From: CAZYVU01 sp964651435
GTDB lineage: Bacteria; Desulfobacterota; Syntrophorhabdia; Syntrophorhabdales; CAYQXL01
Reading direction: 5' to 3'
DNA length: 64,000 bases
NCBI GenBank assembly: GCA_964651435.1
Contig: CAZYVU010000001.1
Location: 76,658 to 140,657 of the forward strand
The stretch's first letter is position 1. Every line of letters starts with the position of its first letter. The notes beneath the pieces are model-generated. The model searched no databases and had not been told where the DNA came from. It saw only the letters and a program-made list of their open reading frames with translations. Made by a program: the position numbers and the translations under genes. This document shows, piece by piece, positions 32,733 to 41,605 of the stretch.

Positions 32733-33608
32733 TTACGCTTGCGCCTTGGCCTTATCCCAGGCCGCCTTTAACATCCGCTTGGTCAGAACGTAAAGCAGAT
32801 GCCTCCGGAACTCTTCGGTCGCATGAATGTCGGCAACAGGCTCCGAAACCTCTTGGGCAGCCCTGCCCACCGCCTCAAAGAGGGCCTCGTCCGGATTCTT
32901 TCCGATAAGCATCTCCTCTGCCTGTTTCAGCCTCAGCGCCGTAGGCGCCGCGTTGCCGAGAACGACACGCACGTCTTTGCAGGTGCCGTCAGCGTTCAGA
33001 GTCATGGACGCTGCTGCCCCAACGATGCCCATATCGGCGTCGATAAGGTTGAATTTCTTGTAAGCAACGCCGGTCCGAGGCTCCGGTGTCGGGACCTGCA
33101 CACCGAGAACCATTTCGTCCTTCTCCATGACCGTCTCAAAATAGTCGGCAAAGAACTCCTCGAGGGGCATGGTCCTTTCGCCTCGCTCGCCACCTACGGC
33201 AATGGAGGCATTCATGGCGATCAGAACCGGGGCGGGGTCGCCGGAGGGGTCGGCGTGGGCGAGGTTCCCACCGATGGTCCCCCAGTTCCGGGTCTGGATC
33301 GATGCCAGCTTTGTCTCCATTTCTGCAAGGGCAGGGTACTTTTCCTGGATCACAGCCGACTTCTCGATCTCGCGATGGGTCGTCGTGGCGCCGATCTTGA
33401 GCCCCTCTTTGGGGTCAAAGGCGATGTAGCGGAGTTCCCTCAGGTTCTTGATGTCCATCAGGTAGTCGGTGGCCACCAAGCCCTGTCTCATGACGATAAG
33501 CAGAGACTGGCCGCCGCAGATTACCTTGCACTCATCCTTGTGCTCGGCGAGCATGGAGAATGCTTCCTTAACGTTCGCGGGTCTTAGGTACGTAAAATCG
33601 TGTATCAT
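32733..33608 (-). CDS. Molybdenum hydroxylase FAD-binding medium subunit
   Basis: 291 residues. It has KVICGGQSLLIVMRQGL and TIGGNLAHADPSGDPAPVLI (FAD pyrophosphate and isoalloxazine motifs of the CoxM/XDH-B family), then the C-terminal CO_deh_flav_C domain. The family's 4-hydroxybenzoyl-CoA reductase beta subunit carries an extra [4Fe-4S] insert; there is no Cys cluster of that kind here, so that enzyme is unlikely. The start overlaps the small Cys protein gene by 4 bp. Confidence 0.95.
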   Translation of the reverse strand: MIHDFTYLRPANVKEAFSMLAEHKDECKVICGGQSLLIVMRQGLVATDYLMDIKNLRELRYIAFDPKEGLKIGATTTHREIEKSAVIQEKYPALAEMETKLASIQTRNWGTIGGNLAHADPSGDPAPVLIAMNASIAVGGERGERTMPLEEFFADYFETVMEKDEMVLGVQVPTPEPRTGVAYKKFNLIDADMGIVGAAASMTLNADGTCKDVRVVLGNAAPTALRLKQAEEMLIGKNPDEALFEAVGRAAQEVSEPVADIHATEEFRRHLLYVLTKRMLKAAWDKAKAQA

Positions 33609-33859
33609 AACTCTCTCCTTTCTACGATTTCTTCAACGTTTCTGATGCAGTTAGGACCCAATTCTATAAGATCAGGCATGCCGAAGGTGCCGTCCGGCGA
33701 TCCTGCCTGTTTGCCCGGCTTTTCCGTTGGGGCCGGCGGCGCCCCCGCATGGCCCCTGTACTTGGGGGCAAAACAGAGATAGTAGTGCCGCCCCCGGTAA
33801 ATCGCGCACTCAACACAGACGCCCCCGGATATGGGGCACGCCATCTTAACCTTTGCCAT
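33605..33859 (-). CDS. Small Cys-rich protein, first gene of Mo-hydroxylase operon
   Basis: 84 residues from MAKVKMACPISGGVCVECAI. The N-terminal part holds five Cys (CPISGGVCVECAIYRGRHYYLC includes four of them; a fifth lies near CIRNVEE), enough to bind a metal cluster or zinc. The middle is a Pro/Gly/Ala-rich linker. The start at 33859 has GGAGG upstream; an ATG eight codons earlier is not preferred. Proteins of this kind occur beside molybdenum hydroxylases in other anaerobes as I recall, but have no assigned role. It overlaps the medium subunit gene by 4 bp. Confidence 0.7.
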   Translation of the reverse strand: MAKVKMACPISGGVCVECAIYRGRHYYLCFAPKYRGHAGAPPAPTEKPGKQAGSPDGTFGMPDLIELGPNCIRNVEEIVERREL

Positions 33860-34189
33860 GGTAGGGATCCTCCTTCTGAACAATCGTTGTTGTGGAAGTA
33901 TGCAAGCAGAGATAGTTCACGATTCTTGCCCGAAAGTCAAGGGGTATCGCCCCTGGATTGGGTTAGAATTTTTTACCATACTAAACAGGATAAATCAAGC
34001 AGTTTATTTTTTAGGTACTTACTTGCGCTACTTGCGTTCATTATAATGAACATCAGCAAGTTCGGCGGTATGGGCTTTCGCCGCCGACAGGACTCGGAGC
34101 CGAATCCCCGCCGACCCGAAAAGGGTTGACAAAGTTTTGGAGATTTCATTAACTATAATTTAGACAAACAAAACTCTTAGGAGGGGAGC
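33860..34189. promoter_or_regulatory. Divergent control region between Mo-hydroxylase operon and dctP
   Basis: 330 bp, A+T-richer than its surroundings in the middle. It contains the 16-bp perfect palindrome GTTCATTATAATGAAC at 34036-34051 and, touching it, two direct copies of ACTTGCG at 34021-34027 and 34030-34036. For dctP, TTGACA (34126-34131) and TATAAT (34154-34159) are both present but 22 bp apart. No gene is visible. These elements suggest that both divergent units are controlled by a dimeric repressor or activator. Confidence 0.55.
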
Positions 34190-35209
<1,020 letters not shown>

Positions 35210-35231
35210 TAAATAGCCGGATTAGGATCGA

Positions 35232-35265
35232 TAAGGAGGGGCCACAGACCCCTCCTTATTTTTTT
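35232..35265 (+). terminator. Rho-independent terminator after dctP
   Basis: TAAGGAGGGG (35232-35241), loop CCACAGA, CCCCTCCTTA (35249-35258), then seven T. It ends the dctP transcript 22 bp after the stop. Confidence 0.93.
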
Positions 35266-35302
35266 GCTTCGACGTTTAGCCGGGAGGCCCCCTCTTCTCC
35301 AA

Positions 35303-36691
35303 TCAGCCTTTCTGCCGCAGGTTTCCTCGGGTCATGGAGGCGAACATCCCGATAACGCAAAGCCCTCCGAAAACGATTAGCGCGAGCCTGATACTCTTGA
35401 GCAGCAACGGATAGAGCGTCGGGACAAGCTCCGCCTTCCCCATATAGACTGTAAAAATGATCATGGTGATGCCCATGCTCATCATCTGTCCCAGAAGCCG
35501 CATGGTGGCAAGCATGGATGAGGCGATGCCATAGTGCCTGCTCTCGACGGAGCTCATGATCGCATTCGTATTCGGCGACGAAAAAAGGGCAAAGCCGACA
35601 CCAAGCACGACGAGGCTTGCGGCCACGAGGGCGAGGCTCGTCGTTGGGCCGACGGACACGAGAAGAAAGAGACCCAGCGCCGTAAGCCCCATGCCCGACG
35701 AGGCAAGAATCCTCGGCTCGACGGTGTCCGACATGCGGCCTGCAAGGGGGGAGAAAAGGGCTTGAACAAAGGGCTGGACCACCAGGAGAAAGCCTGCGGA
35801 CTGGGCGGTGAGATCCCGCAGGTGTTGCAGGTAGAAGCTGAGCAGGAAGGAGACGGCGAATGTGGCAGAGTAGTGGATGAGGGCGGCAGCGTTTGAAAGG
35901 GCGAAGACCCTGTTTCGCGCGAAGAGGGCCACATCAAGGAGGGCCCTGTCGGAGCGCCCTTCCAGGGCCACAAAGACAAAGAGGCCCACGACACCTGCCG
36001 CAAGCAGAAGCATGCCGGAGAACGAGGGCAGCAGGGAAAAGCCGTACATAAGGGCAAAAATCGTTGCCACATACGTGGCGCTGCCTACAAAGTCGAACGC
36101 CTCACCCTTTGCCTCCGTCCACTCCTCCCTGAGCTTCCACAGCGTCAGGAAGATAATGGCGATGCCCGGCGGCACGTTGACGAAAAAGACGCTCCGCCAA
36201 CCCAGGTGCTGGGTGAGAATACCCCCCAGGAAAGGGCCGCAGGAAAGGCCGAGATAGACGGCCGCAACGTTGATCCCCAAGACCTTGCCCCGCTCGCCGG
36301 GCGGAAAGACAGAGCTCAGGATGGCAATTCCTGTTCCGAAAATCATGCCGGCCCCCACCCCCTGAAGGGCCCGAAAGGCCACAAGCATGGCTTGTGTCGA
36401 GGCCGCGCCGAGGCCGACAGAGGCCGCCGTGAATATCCCCGTACCGATAAGGAAAACCTTCTTCCTGCCGCAAATATCGGCCAGCCTGCCGAAGGGGAGA
36501 AGGACCATCGCGGCGGTAAGGATGTAGGATGTGGCGATCCAACCGAGGGCGACGGCGGTAAACCGGAATTCCCTTCCTATGGATGGGAGGGCGACGTTCA
36601 CTGTCGAGAGGGCAAGCGGCGTCAGAAAAGACGAAAGGGTGGTGACGATAAGGGTCGACCGCTTAAGAAGGTCCTCGCTGCTTCCGCCCAA
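35303..36691 (-). CDS. MFS transporter, DHA2 (EmrB/QacA-like) drug exporter
   Basis: 462 residues, about 14 membrane helices. The loop 2-3 signature GRLADICGRKKVFLIG and motif C (GPFLGGILTQHLGWRSVFFV) fit proton-coupled multidrug exporters of the EmrB group. No adaptor (emrA) or outer-membrane channel is beside it, and no regulator is adjacent. It is the last gene of a minus-strand run that includes the Nudix and methyltransferase genes, with 12 bp separating it from the Nudix gene. Confidence 0.9.
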   Translation of the reverse strand: MGGSSEDLLKRSTLIVTTLSSFLTPLALSTVNVALPSIGREFRFTAVALGWIATSYILTAAMVLLPFGRLADICGRKKVFLIGTGIFTAASVGLGAASTQAMLVAFRALQGVGAGMIFGTGIAILSSVFPPGERGKVLGINVAAVYLGLSCGPFLGGILTQHLGWRSVFFVNVPPGIAIIFLTLWKLREEWTEAKGEAFDFVGSATYVATIFALMYGFSLLPSFSGMLLLAAGVVGLFVFVALEGRSDRALLDVALFARNRVFALSNAAALIHYSATFAVSFLLSFYLQHLRDLTAQSAGFLLVVQPFVQALFSPLAGRMSDTVEPRILASSGMGLTALGLFLLVSVGPTTSLALVAASLVVLGVGFALFSSPNTNAIMSSVESRHYGIASSMLATMRLLGQMMSMGITMIIFTVYMGKAELVPTLYPLLLKSIRLALIVFGGLCVIGMFASMTRGNLRQKG

Positions 36692-36703
36692 CGGGTCTCC
36701 CTT

Positions 36704-37711
36704 TTACGACCCCTGGCGGTAGCCCACGGCGGTGTAGTAGGCTGCCCTGTCGAAAAAATAGACGAGCCTTTCGCCTAACTCGAACATCCGGTAGATGTCG
36801 AGGGCCTTTTCCCAAACGCCAAAGGAGTATGTGAACATCCAGATATGCTTTTTTAGGAGGCTAAGGGAGCTGATAACGTCCTCCAGAGGGATGCCCTCGC
36901 TCCTCCTTGCCTCTCCCAGCGCAAGGTAGAAATTCTTGAACTTCTTTTCTCCCGTTCTTCCTTTGAGCCACACCTCAAAATGACCTAAAATCACCATTGC
37001 CCGCCGCGAAAGGTCTTCCTTGTCAATGAGCCGGTATGACGGGGTCGAGGGGTTTGTGCCCACATCGTCGAGCCACAGCTCTATTATCCTTTCCGAGTTA
37101 ACCTGGACCACGTTGATCAGCTCGTCGGATAGGAGACCGCCGGGATAGGCAATCGAATCCTTCAGGGCACCCTCCACGAACGTTTCAAAGGAGTCATGTA
37201 TCTTCCAGAGGTCCTTCTTGAGCTCTATGAACTTTTGGACCGCTGCCTCCTGCGAGTCGAAAGCCAGCTTGGGAAGGTTCATGACGGGAAAATACCGGCA
37301 GTCGCCGGCATCGTCGCCCGCACGTTCCTCGCCGCCCGTTTTCTCCGCCTCGAAGGTGACGATGAGCAGGTCCCCATAGAGAGGGTTGTTGTGGGACGAC
37401 ACGTCGATGAGCTGAACGATCCTTCCGTCGATGCCTGCTTCTTCCTTGAGCTCCCTCAGCGCCGCGCTTTCGACGTTTTCCCCTGTCTCGGCAAAACCGA
37501 TAGGAAAGCACCACATGTCCTTGAAAGGCTCCCGGTCGCGCTTGACGAGGAGCAGCTCCCGGTCGCGGCTCGCAACGATTACCGATACCACCGGAAGGGG
37601 GTTCTCGTAATAGATCTGGCCGCATCCGCGGCACACCCGTCGGGGCCTGCCTTCCAGCACCTCAGTAAAAAGGTCCTGGCCGCAGAAATTGCAGAAGAGT
37701 TTGTTCCTCAT
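36704..37711 (-). CDS. Nudix hydrolase with N-terminal zinc ribbon, fused to RsbRD-like helical domain
   Basis: 335 residues. Residues 6-32 hold a zinc ribbon (CNFCGQ and CRGCGQ). Residues 40-165 are a Nudix fold with the full box GFAETGENVESAALRELKEE-AGI (G-x5-E-x7-RE-L-x-EE-x-GI). Residues about 170-335 are all-helical and resemble the N-terminal sensory domain of RsbRD/RsbU-type proteins (WLDDVGTNPSTPSYRLIDKE, FYLALGEARRSEGIPLEDVI). Zinc-ribbon Nudix enzymes hydrolyse NADH or ADP-ribose-type compounds; the substrate here is unknown. It overlaps the methyltransferase gene upstream by 4 bp. The fusion is unusual. Confidence 0.8.
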   Translation of the reverse strand: MRNKLFCNFCGQDLFTEVLEGRPRRVCRGCGQIYYENPLPVVSVIVASRDRELLLVKRDREPFKDMWCFPIGFAETGENVESAALRELKEEAGIDGRIVQLIDVSSHNNPLYGDLLIVTFEAEKTGGEERAGDDAGDCRYFPVMNLPKLAFDSQEAAVQKFIELKKDLWKIHDSFETFVEGALKDSIAYPGGLLSDELINVVQVNSERIIELWLDDVGTNPSTPSYRLIDKEDLSRRAMVILGHFEVWLKGRTGEKKFKNFYLALGEARRSEGIPLEDVISSLSLLKKHIWMFTYSFGVWEKALDIYRMFELGERLVYFFDRAAYYTAVGYRQGS

Positions 37712-38463
37712 TTTGTGGCGAGAAAGATTCTATCGTTCTTGTTCAGCCTTACCTCCCCTTTTGTCGCCAACTCGCCTGCCATGGCCTCCTTGACCTTTTC
37801 CGGCTCCACGTCCCTCACTATGAACTCTTTTTTGAACTCGATATACTTTTCCAGGTCTACCAGGCTGCCGCGGGGGAAAAGCAGTGCGTTGGGGTAGTCC
37901 ATAACCTGAACGTCAGCGAAGTGCCTGCGCAGTTGGGCCTCTCCGTTCTCCGCCGAAAAGCTCCTGATGAGGCGCCGCAAATTTCTGAAATCGAAGTGAC
38001 GCTCGCCCTCCTCCATCATCGACTCGCTGTGCGTAATAACGAGCAGCGATCCGCCCCGCCGCAGAAGCCTGTAAGTTTCCGCCAAGGCCTGTGGAAAAAA
38101 ATAGAGCGAGTAGGCCGCAACGGCCACATCGAAGGACTCGTCTGCCGCCGGAACGGGTGCGGGCAAGAGGATGTTAAGAAAGGCTGCTTTGGCCGCAATG
38201 CGCCGCGCCGCTCCAAGGAACTGCTCTTCATTCTTGCTGTGACAATCGACACCGAGAATGTAGTCGTACGGCCCCTTTAACCTCTCTTCAAACCATCCGT
38301 ATCCGCACCCCAGGTCCACAATGGTGCCGATATCGCCCTTCGCCTCCAAAAGAGATGCGGCGAGAATGCCGACATCCTGCTTGTTCTCTGAATACTGTTC
38401 GATGAGCGCGCCGATCTCCCTGTGAAAACTGCAGTCCGCGTAGCTCTGTATGACGGTGCCCAT
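37708..38463 (-). CDS. Class I SAM-dependent methyltransferase
   Basis: 251 residues. The SAM motif I is TIVDLGCGYGWFEERL, motif II LGVDCHSKNEEQF, and post-I FDVAVAAYSLYFFPQALAE, with RLLRRGGSLLVITHS as motif III. It belongs to the ubiE/Methyltransf_11-like group and methylates an unknown small molecule or lipid. It is the first gene of the run with the Nudix fusion (ATGA overlap) and the MFS exporter, so the three may serve one pathway. Confidence 0.85.
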   Translation of the reverse strand: MGTVIQSYADCSFHREIGALIEQYSENKQDVGILAASLLEAKGDIGTIVDLGCGYGWFEERLKGPYDYILGVDCHSKNEEQFLGAARRIAAKAAFLNILLPAPVPAADESFDVAVAAYSLYFFPQALAETYRLLRRGGSLLVITHSESMMEEGERHFDFRNLRRLIRSFSAENGEAQLRRHFADVQVMDYPNALLFPRGSLVDLEKYIEFKKEFIVRDVEPEKVKEAMAGELATKGEVRLNKNDRIFLATK

Positions 38464-38584
38464 GTGGCTTTATATAGCCCAAGCAAGGGTTTTTGTAAAT
38501 CAAAAAGCCTGTTTCCTTGAAAAACGGGGCCGTTATCATTATAGTGTGACCAGAAACCTTTTAAGTTTTTATGGGAGTGGTTTG
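38464..38584. other. Divergent promoter gap
   Basis: 121 bp between divergent methyltransferase and FmdB-type genes. It is A+T-rich (for example TTATCATTATAGTG near 38534-38547), as expected for promoters, but I do not place the boxes with confidence. Confidence 0.35.
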
Positions 38585-38920
38585 ATGCCTATTTACGAAT
38601 ATGACTGTAGCGACTGCGGACGCATTTCGTCCTTTCTTCTCCTTCGCACAACCGAGGAGGTGAGCCCCTTCTGCAAGGCCTGCGGGGGCAGGAATGTCAA
38701 GCGGGTCCTGTCCAGGGTGGCCGTGCTGAAGAGCGAGGAGCGCCGCCTTGAGGGGCTCCTCGATCCGACCAAGTTCTCCGATCTCGACGAGAATGACCCG
38801 GCAAGCGTGGAGCGGGTCATGCGCCGCATGGGAAAGGAGTTGGGAGACGAACTGGGGGAAGGCTTCGAGGAGTCTCTCGACGAGGCCATGGGAGACACTG
38901 CTATATCCGGCGAGGAGTAG
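38585..38920 (+). CDS. FmdB-type zinc-ribbon regulatory protein
   Basis: 111 residues. The start MPIYEYDCSDCGRISSFLLL and the second knuckle PFCKACGGRNVKRVLSRVAV match the FmdB/CxxC-CxxC-SSSS family, in which MPIYEY is nearly invariant. The C-terminal half is acidic and helical. These proteins are thought to regulate or aid diverse enzymes (formamidase operon in the type member); the target here is unknown. An earlier in-frame start would add 45 residues in divergent promoter DNA and is rejected. It overlaps the convergent yciO-like gene by 20 bp. Confidence 0.85.
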   Translation: MPIYEYDCSDCGRISSFLLLRTTEEVSPFCKACGGRNVKRVLSRVAVLKSEERRLEGLLDPTKFSDLDENDPASVERVMRRMGKELGDELGEGFEESLDEAMGDTAISGEE

Positions 38921-39515
38921 CAAAGGACCCTTTGCCCTCCCGCAACACCCGCACCGTGTCATCTATAAGGCTTATGACCGTCGAAGGATCGCTGACAATA
39001 ATGCCTCCGTCGAGGACCAGTTCAACGCCCCCCTTGAAGTCTTTCTCAATGACCCTCGGGTCCGTAAAGATATCGCCCCCCGATATCTTTACGGTGGTGT
39101 TCAGTATGGGCCTGTTGATAAGGTTGGCAAGGCCTATGGGGATAGGGTGGTCCGGCACGCGGATACCCACCTCCTTCTTCTCCGTCATGAGCAGCTTGGG
39201 CATTATCTTGCGCGCCTGAAGGACAAAAGTGTAAGGACCCGGCAGATGCTCCTTCATCGCATCGAAGGCAAAATCGGTGACGACGGCATAGGTGCTTATT
39301 TCCCTGAGGTCCCGGCACATAAGCGTCAGAGCCTTTTTTGTGTCGAGTCGCTTGAGGGCGTAGAGTCGCCGTATTGCCTTGATGTTAAAAAGGTCGCAAC
39401 CCATGCCGTAAACCGTGTCCGTGGGGTATGCGATGATTCCGCCGGCCTCCACGGCCTCCTTGATCAGTGCTGTAGCCCTCTTTTTTGGCCTCGCAGGGTC
39501 CCACTCCACGATCAT
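38901..39515 (-). CDS. YciO/TsaC/YrdC family protein (L-threonylcarbamoyladenylate synthase-like)
   Basis: 204 residues. The YrdC domain signatures are GGIIAYPTDTVYGMGCDLFN, KALTLMCRDL, and GPYTFVLQA; the C-terminus has RVPDHPIPIGLANLI and GGDIFTDP, with a Ser/Thr set for phosphate binding. Proteins of this family make threonylcarbamoyl-AMP for tRNA t6A, but the YciO branch lacks some of the residues and may have a different role. It overlaps the methyltransferase gene upstream by 4 bp. Confidence 0.88.
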   Translation of the reverse strand: MIVEWDPARPKKRATALIKEAVEAGGIIAYPTDTVYGMGCDLFNIKAIRRLYALKRLDTKKALTLMCRDLREISTYAVVTDFAFDAMKEHLPGPYTFVLQARKIMPKLLMTEKKEVGIRVPDHPIPIGLANLINRPILNTTVKISGGDIFTDPRVIEKDFKGGVELVLDGGIIVSDPSTVISLIDDTVRVLREGKGSFATPRRI

Positions 39516-40072
39516 TTCTTCCTCCCTACGTATTGTGCCGTTGCCCGGGCCCTTCCGCCCTCCGCCCTAAGGCCCTCCTCATAAAAGATCGTTTCCAGGC
39601 CACCGAAGAGGTGGAGGAGTTCGCCATCGTCCAAAAGGTAATCGGGGTTCCGCCACCGGTCGATGCTGTTCTGTCTTTTTAGAAAGGTTTCGCAGATAAG
39701 GACTCCTCCCTTCCGAAGAAGCCGCACCACGTCCTCCGCCATTTCCCGGAGAAGGAAATAGAAAATGATGATTCCCGCTGCCGAACCTTCCTTTAGGGGA
39801 AGCGCTGCTGCGTCGGCCTGCACAAAGCCGAGAAGTCCGGGTCCCCATGCCGCGCCGGCACGGGCCAACCGGATGGCCTCCCCGGACCGCTCTATGCCCA
39901 CAGCCCAAAAGCCTTCTTCGGCCAAAAAAATGAGGTCGCGCCCGTTCCCCATGGCAATGTCGACGACGCGGCCCCGGGGGATGGCCGGGGCAAACCGCAA
40001 GAGAAGGTCGTGTGGCCCCCGTATTCCGTGGGCGTAGCCTTCTCTGTAGCGCTTATCCCAGTCAGGCGCCAA
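39512..40072 (-). CDS. Class I methyltransferase, TehB/tellurite-resistance-like
   Basis: 186 residues. It begins APDWDKRYREGYAHGIRGPH, SAM motif I is RVVDIAMGNGRDLIFLAEEG, motif II VGIERSGEAIRLAR, with IIIFYFLLREMAEDVVRLLR and GGVLICETFL. The small size, N-terminal WDxRY segment and motif I with NGRD are typical of the TehB-like or thiol methyltransferase group. It overlaps yciO by 4 bp and the amidohydrolase gene by 11 bp. Confidence 0.85.
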   Translation of the reverse strand: MAPDWDKRYREGYAHGIRGPHDLLLRFAPAIPRGRVVDIAMGNGRDLIFLAEEGFWAVGIERSGEAIRLARAGAAWGPGLLGFVQADAAALPLKEGSAAGIIIFYFLLREMAEDVVRLLRKGGVLICETFLKRQNSIDRWRNPDYLLDDGELLHLFGGLETIFYEEGLRAEGGRARATAQYVGRKK

Positions 40073-40892
40073 GGAGCCTCCCGGCGTTTAAGCCCATAAC
40101 CTTTGCCTTTGCCTTTGCTCCCAGCATCGAGAGCCCCTCCTCGTACCTTCCGCGGCGAAGCAGGGGAAAGTCTGAGCCGAACAGGGTTTTCTTGGCCAGA
40201 AACCGCCCCAAAAAGCGATACACCTCGACACCATACAAGAACGGTACGGCCGCCGTGTCGTAGTATACATTCTTGAAGGCCTTCCTGATCTCCGGCATAA
40301 ACTCGTAGAAACAGAGTCCGCCGCCCAGGTGGGCAAGCACTACGGTGAGGGCCCCGTGAGCCGACAGGAACTCTGCGACCTCGCCGAAGTCAATCGCCGC
40401 CTTGCCCGCATAGGAGTGGCCTATTTGTTCGTTCATGTGGAGCATAAGGATGGCCCCCGCCTCCATTACGGTGCCGGCGAGCCTGTCAAGCCGTCTCCGC
40501 TCCGGGGCGCCGAGGCCGTTCACGTAGAACCCAATCTCGCCGATCCCTCGGGCGCCGAGGCCGAGACAACGCTCGCTTTCCTTTTCCGGCGCCCTGCCGC
40601 CCCTTTCGGAAACTGCCGCAAAGGGCACGATGCGGGGGTTTCGCCGGGCCGCCTGGAGAATATAATCGTTGCAAGAACGAAGCAGACCCTGGTCTGCGAA
40701 TCCGAAGCTGCACGCCACGGCCATGTCCAACGAGGCTGCGTACAGATATGCCTCCAGGTCTTCGGCATCGGCCATGGGCGATCGGGGGTTCTCATAAAGC
40801 CTGCCAAAGGCGTCGTCGCGTCGACAAAGGCTTTCCCTTTCCCGGATTATTTCCGGGGGGAAGATGTGCGTGTGAAAATCCGTTGCTCCCAT
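40062..40892 (-). CDS. Amidohydrolase family 2 (TIM-barrel) metal-dependent hydrolase
   Basis: 276 residues. It has the DFHTHIFPPE metal motif (HxH), GEIGFYVNGLG, LHMNEQIGHSY (metal His), LAHLGGGLCFYE (metal His), YYDTAAVPFLYG and GSDFPLL (metal Asp), the layout of the amidohydrolase-related (ACMSD-like) family. Substrate unknown; members often act on aromatic carboxylates or lactones. It is the first gene of the amidohydrolase-methyltransferase-yciO run and is divergent from the phosphatase gene. Confidence 0.88.
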   Translation of the reverse strand: MGATDFHTHIFPPEIIRERESLCRRDDAFGRLYENPRSPMADAEDLEAYLYAASLDMAVACSFGFADQGLLRSCNDYILQAARRNPRIVPFAAVSERGGRAPEKESERCLGLGARGIGEIGFYVNGLGAPERRRLDRLAGTVMEAGAILMLHMNEQIGHSYAGKAAIDFGEVAEFLSAHGALTVVLAHLGGGLCFYEFMPEIRKAFKNVYYDTAAVPFLYGVEVYRFLGRFLAKKTLFGSDFPLLRRGRYEEGLSMLGAKAKAKVMGLNAGRLLGA

Positions 40893-40963
40893 AAGGTTTC
40901 ATCATTATACCACCGTCGTTGGGCCTCGTGGACTTTTGTTTTCTTCGATGCTATAACATCTCC

Positions 40964-41605
40964 GTGGCCATACGGGTCGTTTTCTTTGATTGCGACGGCA
41001 CCCTGACAAGGGTCAGGAGCAGTTGGGAATATCTGCACAGGCGTCTGGGCCTGTGGGAGAGCGGGGCCCATAAGTACCAGGATTTGTTTCGCCAGGGCCT
41101 CATAGATTATGAGGAGTTCTGCAGGAGGGACGCCCTCTTGTGGAGGGGCATGCCCGCGGCCTCCGTGCACGAGGTCATAAGCGAGATACCCTACCAGACC
41201 GATGCACAGAGGTGCATCGAAGCCCTGAAGGCTCGCGGCATTTACACCGTCATGGTCTCCACGGGCCTTTCCTTTCTTGTCGACAAAGTAAAGGTTGAGT
41301 TGGGCATCGACGAGGCGTTCTCTAACGATCTTGTCGTTGAAGACGGCGTACTGACTGGGGAAATTCGCCTGTCTGTGGCTCACGACGGAAAGGGCAGGGT
41401 TGTCAAGGACCTGCTGGCGCTGAGGTGTCTTTCGCCCGAGGAAGCGGCGGCTGTCGGGGACGGCGAGGGGGACCGCGACATGTTCCAGGCCGTCGGTCTC
41501 GCCATAGGATTTCACCCCCACGAGGCCCTCGCCCCCGCTTTGGGCCACGCCCTTTTCAGCAGGTCGCTTCTCCCTGTGGGCGACATCGTGGATAGCTATG
41601 GGTAA
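40964..41605 (+). CDS. HAD-family phosphatase, SerB-like
   Basis: 213 residues from GTG. The nucleophile loop is VVFFDCDGTLTRVRSSWEYL (DxDGT), motif II IYTVMVSTGLSFLVD (S/T-G-L), and motif III/IV is AAVGDGEGDRDMFQAVGLAI. This is the phosphoserine-phosphatase-like HAD class; a Lys for motif III is in KGRVVKDLL. The start is uncertain: a TTG 15 codons upstream (40919) is also possible, and neither has a clear ribosome-binding site. It overlaps the NlpC lipoprotein gene by 8 bp. Confidence 0.82.
   Translation: MAIRVVFFDCDGTLTRVRSSWEYLHRRLGLWESGAHKYQDLFRQGLIDYEEFCRRDALLWRGMPAASVHEVISEIPYQTDAQRCIEALKARGIYTVMVSTGLSFLVDKVKVELGIDEAFSNDLVVEDGVLTGEIRLSVAHDGKGRVVKDLLALRCLSPEEAAAVGDGEGDRDMFQAVGLAIGFHPHEALAPALGHALFSRSLLPVGDIVDSYG

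Noticed and set aside
29906..33608. Aerobic CO dehydrogenase (CoxMSL)
   Set aside because: CoxG is present, but the large subunit lacks the CSFR active-site loop, so the operon was called as a general molybdenum hydroxylase.
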